Shown here: piece after piece, positions 22,441 to 33,300 of the stretch
How the letters are laid out: each line of letters begins with the position of its first letter
Numbering within the stretch: position 1 is the stretch's first letter
Source: Gerris lacustris
Lineage: Eukaryota; Arthropoda; Insecta; Hemiptera; Gerridae
DNA: 64,000 nt
Reading direction: 5' to 3'
NCBI GenBank assembly: GCA_951217055.1
Contig: OX578286.1
Location: forward strand, 39,165,437 to 39,229,436
Notes under the pieces: generated by a model
Database searches by the model: none
Told to the model about the DNA's origin: nothing
What the model saw: only the letters and a program-made list of their open reading frames with translations
Program-made: the position numbers and the translations under genes

Positions 22441-24435
22441 CAATCTTTCTCAATATGAAATCACCAATCAAACTCATTTTAATTTATTTAAACAAACTAT
22501 AAATTTTAAAATTAAATATAAAACAAATTGAACTCGATAATCAAATTTAATATAGTTAGAATACTAAATTGAATAAAAACTAAATTAATTTATATTAATA
22601 TTGTTGTTATTGGGAAAAAAATATATGTTACAAAAATTTTATTTAATATGTTTTAAAATCAGTTTAAAATAAAAAATCATGGATAGATAAATGATTTAAA
22701 AAATCAACATTTGTTACTAAAAATCAACATTTGTTACTAAAAATCAACATTTGTTACTAATTTTTAGGAGGTTATGGGGCTGTAACATTAGCTTAAGTGT
22801 TGAAGCAATTTAAAAAAGAAAAAAAAAATTCTTTATTATTTTATTTATTATTATTTTTTTTCATTTTTATTTTGAATAGAGGTGGGTTTATTTGTTCAGT
22901 TTAAATATTTATTATTGTTGTTAAAAATAATAAATGTCATATTAACACTCTTTCTATAAATAACGTCCTTTTTGTCATTTAGTATTTGTTCAGTTATTTA
23001 TTGTTGGTTATTTAGTATTTTTGATCAGTTAAAAAAAGATAAAACCCTTTTTATATAAATAACTCCTTTTTTGTCAATTAGTATTTGTTCACAAACTATT
23101 TGTTATTTATTATTTGTTCGGTTGAAAAGGAGGTCTAATTAGAACCTTTTTTTCTATAAATAACTTCTTTTTTGTCAATTAGTAGATATATGTTCAGTTT
23201 AATGGAGATTATATTAAAACTTTTTCTATAAATAACTTCCTTTTTTTATGATTAGTACTTGTTCAGTTAAAAAGAAGTCTAATTGCCATTTATTTATGTA
23301 TTTATTTTATAAATACTTTCCTATTTGTTATTTATTACAATTAATTAGTATTTGTTCAGTTAAAAAGATATTTAATTATTAGATACCCTTTTTTTACATT
23401 TTTTTTTCTATGTCGTTCTTGTTTTTCATTTAATATTTGTTCAGTCGAAAAAAAAAGATTAAAATTACTTATCTTCCTATTTCTCATTAAGTATTTATTC
23501 TGCATATTGTCCAAATATTATTTATTATTTGCGAATTAATCTTACTGATCAAATATTTATAAATTTATATTTCCGTTAAAAGAGATATATTTAATTTTTT
23601 ATTTTCAGATATATTTCTAAAGTTTAATAATTTTTGAAGAATTGTTAACAAAAATATTTGTTTAATTTAATTTAATTATGTTTTTTAATAACATAATTAA
23701 ATAAATAAACAAAAGAATACCTGTTTATTTATTACCCAGTTTTTTTTTTTTTGTTTTTTTATTAGATTTAATGAAAGTTTTTTTTCTCTGTTCAAAAATT
23801 GTTTGATTATTTTTTAATTTGTTATTTTCTGTTTTTCCTCTTTTAAAAAAACAACCCTTTTTTATACCTGGGTTTCACAGGATCTTGTGTAAAACACGGA
23901 AGATATTTTCGCGCCTTTTAATTTTAAACCTATAGATAGATGTATATATATTTGTACGGATATGTCAAAAAACCAAATCATATATTGAGTCTTTTGTACT
24001 CGTGTCTTAATGAAAACAAATACATTTAATGAACAAAATGTATCTGTTATCTTTTGTTAGTCAAATCACTGATGATGGTTTATTGATATTGTACATCATC
24101 AGTGATCTAGAATGACAGAAAGAACGCGTTTATTACTGATAAAAGTTAATTACTCAACTTATTATCTTTTATCTTGGAACTTTAGATGACTGATTAATCT
24201 CATTATATCATCAGCTGATGATATGAAATAATAAACATAAGATAATTGGTTTTAAACATTTATGAGATATTATTACAAACATATTCATGGATCTGGCTTT
24301 AGTATTGAAGGCGAGAAATTGTCTAGTGCTCTTCTAAATAAAGATCCTGTCGAAACTAAAGCAATAATTAATTTTATTTTTAATTGTTTTAATAAATGAA
24401 AAAAGTTAAATATTTGTGTTTTATTTTACCTCAAA
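22441..24435. other. AT-rich DNA with loose tandem repeats
   Basis: Three exact 20-bp units (aaaaatcaacatttgttact) lie near 22695-22755. From about 22870 to 23480, old diverged repeats carry ctataaataactcc, ttttgtcaattagtatttgt and tcagttaaaaa. The remainder is AT-rich with no gene seen. Confidence 0.6.
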
Positions 24436-24444
24436 TCTTCATTG

Positions 24445-24800
24445 ATAGCTACGAATTATATCGGGATGGGCATCGATAACTACGAATTATTTCAGGATGG
24501 GCATCGATAGCTACGAATTATTTCAGGATGAGCATCGATAGCTACGAATTATTTCAGGATGAGCATCGATAGCTACAAATTATTTCTGGATGACCATTGA
24601 TAGCTACGAATTATTTCAGGATGAGCATCGATAGCTACAAATTATTTCTGGATGACCATTGATAGCTACGAATTATTTCAGGATGAGCATCGATAGCTAC
24701 AAATTATTTCTGGATGACCATCGATAGCTACGAATTATTTCAGGATGGGCATCGATAGCAACAATTATTTCAGGATGGACATTGATGGCAATGGTTATTC
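24445..24800. repeat. Minisatellite, 31 bp unit, about 11 copies
   Basis: The unit is gatagctacgaattatttca plus ggatgagcatc. An alternating two-unit pattern (ggatgagcatc / ggatgaccatt) is visible. Confidence 0.95.
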
Positions 24801-25547
24801 TAGGATGAGTATGAACATCAATAGAACTTATTAGTATGGGCTATTATCTCGCCTTTTTAAGTAATTGATGTTTGGGGTTAGGACTTAAGAGATAAAAGTG
24901 AGTTCCCTAAACCTTCATCATTAAAAATGTTGATAAAAAGATTTTGTTACAGTTGTCTCGCTAACCCGGATTAGATGAAACCTTGTCCGGATCACCGAAA
25001 GTCCGGATTAAACAGAATCATTTTTAAATTTCTGTAAAACAAATTTTAGTCGGCTAATGTCGTTTTTATTTTCATCATAAAAATAACTTGTTCAGTCTGA
25101 ACTAGATGTGTGTCGAAAATAACGTATCAGTTACAAATCACCGGTTATTAGAAGGTAACCGTTCCTCAGATAACCTAATATTGAAAAATACCTGTTATTG
25201 AGTAACTCTCGTTTAATCATATATATTTCGACTGGCGGCGGCGGTAGTGTAGTAGTTACTCTGGACCAAGATCAATTTTGAAGCCTATTAATAGATTTAG
25301 GATAAAAATAATATCTTATTGATAAAAAGTCAAAGTTTTTTTTATCTATTGTACATTTCTAGAAAATTCTTGAGATCTGTCCGGATTAACCAGATTTTCG
25401 GATTAAGGGGGGGGGGTCAAATTAATCAATGTATTTGGGAAATTTAGTTAAAAAAAAATGTATTTTATTTTTTTTAATTTTAATTAAATATAAGTAATTC
25501 ATTGGTTATTATTTTTTTTTTTTTTAAAATGATTGTTTTTCTTTTAG
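24801..25547. other. Intron sequence before the third zinc-finger exon
   Basis: AT-rich, with G-runs near 25410 and a T/A-rich tract leading to the acceptor cttttag at 25541-25547. No gene was seen. Confidence 0.5.
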
Positions 25548-25882
25548 GTAAAGGATTCGAATGTGTTCAGTGTGGTCGAAGATACACTATGAAATTCACA
25601 CTTAATCGTCATATGCTTTACGAATGTGGCAAACAGCCGAGGTACGCCTGTCCGCATTGTCCGTACAAGGCGAAACGCAAGAGTAATCTTCAAAAACACG
25701 TTTCAACCATTCACGATCCATCACCGCAAATATACAGCTGTCAGATGTGCCCGTTTACTACGAAAACGAAATCAACGCTTAGATTGCATAAGGTTCTGAA
25801 ACATTCGCCGGATCCTCTATGTAGTGATTTGATCAACGCTCGAGTGGACCAATTTCAGAATCACCATGTTCAATATTATTAG
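25548..25882 (+). CDS. lola: lola-type alternative terminal exon 3, three zinc fingers
   Basis: It follows tttttcttttag in the shared phase and encodes about 110 residues ending in TAG. Finger 1 is C-x2-C (FECVQCGRRY) with the YECGKQP linker. Finger 2 is CPHCPYKAKRKSNLQKH and finger 3 is CQMC with H-x4-H. A polar tail of about 28 residues follows. Finger 2 is the closest in this window to the classic lola pattern (CPHC-Y-K-K-x-NL-H). The exon supplies an alternative DNA-binding C-terminus to the BTB protein encoded upstream of the window. Confidence 0.88.
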
Positions 25883-25918
25883 TGATATTATACTCTTTTT
25901 TCTAATTAGTATTGTTTT

Positions 25919-25990
25919 TTGACACTCAGGTTGACCAACCTACGTGAGGGAAGAAATAAAATCCCACAGGCCACCAGGCCTGTGGGAGAG
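25919..25990 (+). mobile_element. Left-end fragment of the dispersed 57.1-kb MITE family
   Basis: tgacactcaggttgaccaac followed by ctacgtgagggaagaaataaaa matches, with changes, the left end of 57145-57200. It is followed by a short perfect hairpin (cccacaggc/gcctgtggg). Confidence 0.5.
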
Positions 25991-26133
25991 AGGGAAATGC
26001 ATAATTTGTTTGTCAACAAATGAAGGTTATTTTACTCCTTTAACAAATCACCATCTTTTTACCTGCTTAGATTTTCACTTCTTATTAGCGAATATGTTTT
26101 GAAATTTAATGTAAGAGTTTATTTCCTTTATAG

Positions 26134-26899
26134 CAGGGGTCCCAAAGTTTTTTTTACCAAGCCCCCCACAGTCAAGAATAAATCTTCCCACGCCCCCCCC
26201 CCCCCCCCCCTCACACAATTTTATGAGATAATGAAAAAAATATAATAAACCATTATTACATTGAATAATCATTCATTTATTTGAATTACTATTTTTTTAT
26301 AACATTACAAGTTAATCTGACAGATGATCTTATGAGATGGATGAGCTTGCATTTTGTTTACAAGATTCCCTATCTTTGGATGAGTATTAGAAAGTTCACA
26401 ACGAAAATCAAGCACAGCAACATCAAGTTTTACCGCGATACTTTGTTTTTATTGCAAAAAGTGCTGAAAAAATATTTTTTGCACAAGTAAGTGCTTGAAA
26501 AAGATAAATACAATCGAAGTGCTTGCTGTGATACTGGGGTACACTTTGTAATGCTTAACCCATAACGATGATTTGTCCATTTTATCAAAATCGGCAGCAG
26601 AATCATTTTTTATTTCCAAAGCTTGTTCTTGAAGTGTTTCGGGTAGGGAATCTATGTTGACACTGAAAAGATCCATTGTTAATCTGTAAATGTTGTCATC
26701 GTCATCACATGTGTTAGGAAAGTATCTGTTGAATTCGTCAGTGAGGTTTCTCCAACTGGTTTGATAGTTGTTTCTATATATATATATATGCATTAGACAT
26801 TCGGACGGCAAATCTATCTCCATCTCGAGGTTTCACGCCCCCCCTGACTTGTTTTCACGCCCCCCTTGGGGGGCGCGCCCCCCACTTTGGAAACCAATG
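26134..26899 (-). mobile_element. hAT element, deletion derivative, with exact 8-bp target duplication
   Basis: The flanks ctttatag at 26126-26133 and 26900-26907 are an exact 8-bp duplication. The ends caggggtcccaaagt and its imperfect complement at 26885-26899 are typical hAT termini. Minus-strand coding traces lie at 26823-26449 (see the pseudogene entry). C-runs mark both subterminal regions. Confidence 0.85.
26449..26823 (-). pseudogene. hAT transposase remnant (ZBED5/SCAND3-like, C-terminal part)
   Basis: The frame contains LTDEFNRYFP, a segment of the type FSVNIDSLPETLQEQALEI and a later SLWVKHYKVYP. These match the conserved order before the dimerisation domain of domesticated and active hAT transposases of the ZBED5/SCAND3 group. 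The N-terminal BED finger and catalytic domain are absent. The frame leaves the family pattern after SITAST, where the rest appears deleted. It is not functional. Confidence 0.7.
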
Positions 26900-27230
26900 C
26901 TTTATAGAATCATAAAATTTAATGTCGGCAATAAAATTTGATGAAGAATAAATTTACCTGACAGATTATGAATTATAATGAAATGAAGTGTAAGAAACTT
27001 AGTCAATTCAGTCGAGGTTTACATTTTAATCTATCAGTTTTGAATTAATGTACAGTGTGAAAGAGTTGTAGTTATTATTTTTTATCGGTAAATAAACAAT
27101 AGAAGTACGAAGTAAGAAGAACGACTAAAAAGACGGTGATATTATTTGCTTGATGCACTGTTGATAAATATGTAATTCCAAAAATTGGAATTAAATATTT
27201 GAGCAGATCATTGATGGTGTTTAGTTAATA

Positions 27231-27839
27231 TAGCGTTGGGACAACCGACTAGAAAAAACAACCGAATGAATAAGTCGATTCGGGAAAAAACAGTCGATTG
27301 AATTCAATCGACTGAAAACAGTCTCATAGCGGGTATAGGATATATAGACCGAGACTGAACCCGCAAGTTGAATGTTTCAATCGAATGGTTTTTTTTTATA
27401 TAGGAGTAGTACGGTGGAGGCCGTAAAGGCCTCAGAGCTGAGGGGGGGTGAGAGTGAGAAGGCGCTTGACACTCGTTATCTCGTCCCAAACTACAGCCTG
27501 CTACAACATCGTTTTCATTCGAATGAAAAAATATAGACTGAGACTGAATCCAGTCAACTTTTTCATTCGAATGTTTCATTCGGATGTTTTTTGGTTTTAG
27601 GTAGGGGAAAGGAACGACGGTGAAGGGCTCAGAGCGGAGGAGGGGTGAGAAGGCGCATGACAATCGTTATCTCGTTATATACACACGTCCACATATACAC
27701 GTCCGAATTACAACTAATACAACTCCAAACTATAGACTGATATCATTCGAATGAAAACTAGATATCCACAACCGAATGAATGAATATTTTAAAACAACCG
27801 TTTAGTCGACTTTTTTCAATCGAATGGTTCCCAACGCTA
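27231..27839. mobile_element. Foldback-like element
   Basis: The ends tagcgttggg and cccaacgcta are perfect inverted repeats, continued imperfectly by acaaccgact/agtcgac and caaccgaatg/aatcgaatggtt. The interior repeats the palindrome cattcgaatg several times and two copies of a ggtgagaaggcgc segment. No clear target duplication was found. The minus-strand open frame at 27304-27663 shows no family features. Confidence 0.5.
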
Positions 27840-27954
27840 GTAATAACGGGAAGGAATTAAAGCAAGGGAGAAACGATGTTAACTAAACAAAACAGGGAAC
27901 AGTAAAGAAGTGTAAAGATTAAAGCGGTGGAGGTTATAAAGTCTCTTGGAACTG

Positions 27955-28085
27955 TTACCCGTAGGTCCGCGCCCCTCCACAAGGGAAATTTTTATTTGCC
28001 TAGTTGGCCCGACCTTCTAAAATTCAAAATCCAGCGCTCTCATTGGCTCTCTCTGGATTTTCCCGCGCTGTCAAAAAACAATGCT
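27955..28085 (+). mobile_element. Right-end fragment of the dispersed 57.1-kb MITE family
   Basis: It shares tttgcctagttggcccgacc, gctctcattggctc and gattttcccgcgctgtca with 57210-57319. Confidence 0.6.
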
Positions 28086-28266
28086 AATTAGAAAAGAGTA
28101 TAGAAGCTATGCTTCGTTCCCAAGTTACCGATTAAAAGAGAGAGAAAACAAAACAGAATAAAAGCCCATAAAAATACATTCTGGCACTTAAATTCGAACC
28201 ACTAATGGTGGGTTCATGGCCTGCGTTTTATACGCGCTTCAGAATAATCTATAGGCTGTCATTACA

Positions 28267-28613
28267 TGACGCGAGAAAAGTTGGCCTCAAACCAACTTTC
28301 TCCAAGGATCTTATATAAAGGGGATGGAATGTTAAGAAGGGGTTTAGGGCAAAAAAGTGACCCCATGGAGGTAAGAGAAATTGGAGAGAAAAATCATACT
28401 GCGCATGCTCCACGACCTTTGAACTGGGACAAATTACCTTCTTTAACAGGTTATAAACAAATTATAAATAAATTCTAATAATATAAATAACCTATAACCA
28501 AGAGGAAGGTAATTTGTCCCATTGAAGCTAATATTTTACATATCTTCATGGGGTCACTTTTTTGCCACAACCCTCTATCCCCTTTATATAAGATTCTTGA
28601 CTTTCTCGCGTCA
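28267..28613. mobile_element. Foldback MITE with about 130-bp arms
   Basis: tgacgcgagaaaag at the left and ctttctcgcgtca at the right begin long imperfect inverted arms. They contain ggatcttatataaaggggat, gtgaccccatgg and gggacaaattaccttc with their complements. No coding capacity. Confidence 0.75.
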
Positions 28614-28619
28614 AAACTA

Positions 28620-29455
28620 ACCTGAATGAAACCTTCCTGTTCTCTTCCCTCTTGTTTATGCATTTGATTTATTTGTTTGAGTCATCCATTTACATAATTT
28701 AATATTAAATACACACTTGTTCTTCATTTTACAATTATCCTTTTAGAAAGTTAGTATTAAGTTTTAATAATAAATTAGACTTTGTTTATAACCTGTACGG
28801 AACACTGCGCTAGTGCGCATGTGCACAAAGAAAGAAGGGTGGGGGAAAATACTCAGTGACTTCTTCCTGGCTTCGTAAATGTATTTATCTCCAGTGGGGA
28901 GAAAAAGTTACGATTTTGGATTAGTTTATAGACACTAAAGTATATCTTTTCTTCCCTGAATTCAAAAAGTAGAGAGAAAAAGTAAAAGTAGGGAGAAGGG
29001 AGAAAAAGAAGGATTGCCAACTTAATTATTTTATAAATAGTAAAAATGAATGGCTAATGTGTGAAGTTGTTGAAATCAGGTTGGCGACACTGCTTTTTCG
29101 ACCTTGTTTATTATTGTTTATAACCTGCATCTAAATAATCTTCTATTTGAGTTTAATTGTTTTTAATATTGAATTAATATTAAAAACAAATAATGGTTTT
29201 CTTTACTTCCTAGGTGCATAAATAACTATTTTATGTATATAGCCCAACGCGCGTGGGAAACGCATGCTATGAACCTATATTATTGAGTTCGATTCCACTA
29301 GACTGAGTGCATTTGTTTATCTCTCTCTCCTTTCTTCTACTGTATATTGTGATTATTAATAATAATAATAATAGTAGTAATAATTAATAATGAGTAATAA
29401 TTAATAATAATGCAATGTATTTGTAATAATTAATGTGATATTTACTTGTTCTCTC
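28620..29455. other. Repeat-derived spacer
   Basis: AT-rich stretches are mixed with GC-richer patches (28795-28870). Positions about 29193-29235 (ctttacttcctaggtgcata ...) recur inverted at 36487-36535. A tRNA-like B box (gagttcgattcc) lies near 29285. No protein gene was seen. Confidence 0.45.
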
Positions 29456-29580
29456 GAGGGTTCAGAGTAACTGTGGTGCTAAAGTCAATTGTGACATCTG
29501 TTCGGGTTCGGCCGTTTATGGATCAAGGTTGAGATCACGGGTTCGATCCTATGTCTAGGCACTTTGATTTTCATGGCTTA
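29456..29580 (+). mobile_element. Possible tRNA-derived SINE head
   Basis: cacgggttcgatcctatgtc near 29537 matches a pol III B box (GGTTCGANNCC). A looser A-box-like gtggtgctaaagtca lies about 60 bp upstream. No cloverleaf can be drawn with confidence, so a tRNA gene is unlikely. Confidence 0.35.
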
Positions 29581-29920
29581 GAAGTATTTAAATGAAACCA
29601 TGTATTAATATATTTATTTTTGCCATATTATGATAACAAATTTAAAGTATTATATTTTTATTCTTATTTAAGTAATACATTTACTCTGTGTTATAACATT
29701 TTTTTATTTATTGAAATATACTATTTGTTCGTTAAAGTTAAGAAAATAATTTATTTTTATTTTTTGAATTTATACTTTTAGTTTATCGAACGAATAAATA
29801 ATTTATATAAGTTTGTTTTTTTGTTCCTTTTAATTTTAATAGTTAAATAATTTTATATTCGTATCTCATTAATTTTATTTTATATTTTTAAAAAATCTTA
29901 TTGCTTTATTTTTATTTTAG

Positions 29921-30083
29921 GTTTGGTTCGATTAAATTAAAACAAAAAAAACTTCTTTATAAATGCAACACTTGTCTTAAAAGTAAATCGGTGTATCTTA
30001 TATTTAAAAAGCGAGAGCCAACAAAAATAGAATTAATTCAGTTAAGGGGGGGCGCAGATAGGGGCCGTGTCTTCGATTCGTAA
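29921..30083 (+). pseudogene. Possible decayed zinc-finger exon
   Basis: After an acceptor-like ttttattttag, the frame beginning with one overhanging base has the same phase as the second halves of the split lola-type exons (11930 and 61504). It reads YKCNTC, with the two cysteines of a finger in about the right place, but no histidine pair follows. It ends in frame just at a gtaagt donor-like site. It may be a dead exon copy or chance. Confidence 0.2.
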
Positions 30084-30318
30084 GTCTTAAAATAGGTCAG
30101 AGTTAATCCGGGTGTCGCCCCTACATCGTTAGGTTATAGTTTTCAATAACAGGTTTTCCATTATTTACAATCTCGTATTATCGACGTATTTTCTTGTTAT
30201 TTCAATCGCGTTATTGTTAGTTTTTTTACTGTTTTTATCTATATTATTAGTTTTTAAATATGTTGGAAGTGTTTTTATATTGATTATCTGTTATTTTGCC
30301 TTTTACAATTGTGTGGTA

Positions 30319-33300
30319 ATGGTTGTTCCTGTGCAAGTCGGAGTCCGAGTTCGACCACCTAATCAAGACGAGGATGTTGTTATTTCGCTGATACAAGAAA
30401 CCAAACAGATTTTAGTCGATAACAAGTTAATCTGTGCGGCGGATTATCTATTTCCACCGGAGTCCAGTCAAGGTTTCATTTACGACGCTTGTCTGGTCAA
30501 TAGGATAAATTTTCTGTTCGAAGGACATGATATTTTTATTATCGCTTTCGGTAAATGCGGATCGGGCAAGACGCACACGCTTTTTCAACTCAATTGCACT
30601 GGATTTAACATAAGTTACGGTATCGTACCTTTAGCTGTCCATCACATATTCAACACCTTGTCAAGATTCCAAGTACACAATTACTTCAGGTACAGTGTTT
30701 ATATTAATTTTTTCGAGATTAACAATGGCCAAGTTCACGATCTCTTATCGCTCGATCCGGACGACAGTGAAACTAAAAAATACTCCTTATCATTTACAAA
30801 CAAAGGATCTTGTGTCGTGAACGGAGTCGAGAATATCCTCTGTCGGAATGTCAACGAAGTCTTCGGCTGTTTGCAAATCGGATTGCAATCTAAAGTCGGC
30901 AATAAAAACGATCATAAAGATTGTAATTCTCACACCTTCTTCGTTATCACCGTGTACCAACAGTGGATTTATAACGGTGGGTGCGAGAATAAAGTTTCCA
31001 AAGCTACTTTTATCGATTTAGGTGGTTACGATACACCTGACGATAATAAGAACGGATCTTGTAGCAACTTTTTCTCCGATATATTAGACTTCGTGGCCGA
31101 AGACCGGTCTCAAAGTGAGACGGTAGAAGAATTATTTTTACCCGTTTTGATACGAGACGCATTTACAGTTTCTTCGAGCACTTTATTACTCTGTTGTTTA
31201 TCGCCTTGTTCTAAGGACGTAACGGAATCTATCGATAATTTACAGTTGATCAGTAAGATAAGGGATAATTATTATATATCAGACGGACTGTCTAATTATG
31301 TTTGTGATTCGGCGACCGAAGCCAGTTCTCAAGAACTTGAATATTACACGCTGCAACAAGATATGTATGTTTCCCTCGTAACTTCTCAATGGATGAAATT
31401 AGTTTCCAATGCTGAAGGATTATTTAATAAATTGTCACAATCCGGTTTACCGAAAGAAGCGAAACAACAGATCGAAAACTGGTTGTGTTTAAAACAGGAG
31501 TACGACGAATGTTTTTTGGAATCTCCTAATATTCAAAAATCTGGTAAATCTTTAGAATGTATAGAAGAAGAATCGGAAAGGAATTCGAGTTCGTGTTTGA
31601 CTTCTTTAAACAGTGAAAATGAAATAAGCGAAGTCGTCGTACAGAAAATTGAATTTACAGCTACTATAAAAAATGAATCCCGTTTCGGGATCGATACCGA
31701 TTCCCCGTGTACGACTAAGGACGGTTATTCTTCTAAATCGGAATCTTGTCCTTCGAGATGTACCGATGATCCAATAACTTTGGAAGATAAGTGCGTCGAC
31801 ACTGAGGAAAATGAAAATGCCGATTCGAAACACGACAGTCTGAATAGTAGTCCGATATATCGTCGGAGGAAGACTTTGATGCCGGAAGATGTCAATTTCG
31901 TTTTGAGCAAATTCGGTGCTCGAGAGGGCACGTCAAATCAGGAATTTAGCAGTGACACCGAAGGAGAGGATGATTCTAAAACCAAAAAGAAGGGTAAGAA
32001 AACCTCCGATAAGAAATTTATTAAAAAGAAAAGTATAGAAGGTAACAAACCGTTGCAATTAGCCAAAGTCGAATCGGATAGTGATACGGATTGCTCCTTG
32101 AGCGATAATGATTTACAATTGGTCAAATATTGTGAAAGAAATAAAGCTTTGGTTTTAAAGAAAGATGAACTCAAAGTGCTTTCGAGTGCTGCCGAATCGA
32201 AACAGGCTCAAATAAATCTGATAATTTTAGATCTCGAAGGAGCTCATGAAAGAATCGAGGAATTAAACCAGATAATCAAGATAAAAGAAGAATATATTAC
32301 TGATATGATCGATCAATCCAGTGTTACAACCACGGCAAAAGCAAAATTACAGAAAAAATTGTTCAAATTAGAAGAGGAGTATTATAAAACAAGGACGAAT
32401 TTAATCAAAGCGGAAAAGGCTGTTAAGAAAGGTGATGTTTCTGCAATCAACCAGATTGAAAAGTACAAATTATTAAGTGATCATTACGAGAAACGCTTAA
32501 ACGATTTAAAAACCATAAAACAACTAGCGGGGGATAGCGCTAAGAAAATATTCGAACTCGAATCGAGTCTGTTCAATTCAAAAAGAAAATTGCAGAAATT
32601 ACTCAAGCAGATTAAAAAAGAAGAAGATTACAAGAAGAATTTGGAGAAAGAATTGGAAGAAGATAAGAAGAAGGTGCACGAATTGGAAGAGAAGTTATCT
32701 AATTGTTATTTATCCGATCAGAGTTGCGATTCTGTCCGTTCGAAAAAGATACAATTCGAAGAGAAAAGGTTGAAAACTTTGCAAGAATCTTCGCAAGTTT
32801 TACAAGAGCAGCTGAACAAACAGAAGTTTCTGCTCTTGAAGCGAGATAGTTTTCTCAAAGACAAGACGGGTTCGAAATGCACTTGTGTCGCTAATGTAAG
32901 TCCCGAACCTCAAAACTCGAAAAAATACGAGGGGACCATAAACGATGAAGTCAAAGAAGAGCTGAGACTGGAAATACGCAATTTGAGAAAGACACGGGAA
33001 TGTTTGGTCGAACAGCGGAGGAAATTAGATCGGAAGTTTAAAAAAGAGAAAATGTTTACACCTCAAGAAGAACATCACTTCTTAGAATGCGACGAAGCTG
33101 TCGAAGCTATCGATGCCGCTATCGAATATAAAAATGAAATTATGTTCGGTCATATTCAGTCGTTTGATAACCGAGAAGATTGGGAACGTAACGATGAATT
33201 ATTGATCGAACGACTCATGAAATTATCTCATCCCGAGTTAAGAACATTATTCACTAAATACTTCCGTAAAGTTATCGATTTGAGAGAATCCGGTCGGAAA

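Noticed and set aside
22122..22531. Open frames of 101-121 codons on both strands
   Set aside because: They come from a 30-bp tandem repeat that lacks stops in several frames; no coding context.
24445..24800. CRISPR-like look of short regular repeats
   Set aside because: Units are contiguous with no unique spacers; this is a eukaryotic minisatellite. The same applies to the other arrays.
27304..27663. 119-codon minus-strand frame
   Set aside because: It lies inside a foldback-like element with repeated segments; no family resemblance.
29280..29560. tRNA genes suggested by ggttcgatcc-type B boxes
   Set aside because: No acceptor stem or anticodon arm could be drawn. At best these are SINE heads.
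30214..30318. Upstream 35-codon extension of the kinesin frame
   Set aside because: It starts at TTG, has no ATG and would add a hydrophobic stretch before the motor domain. The ATG at 30319 fits the family start.
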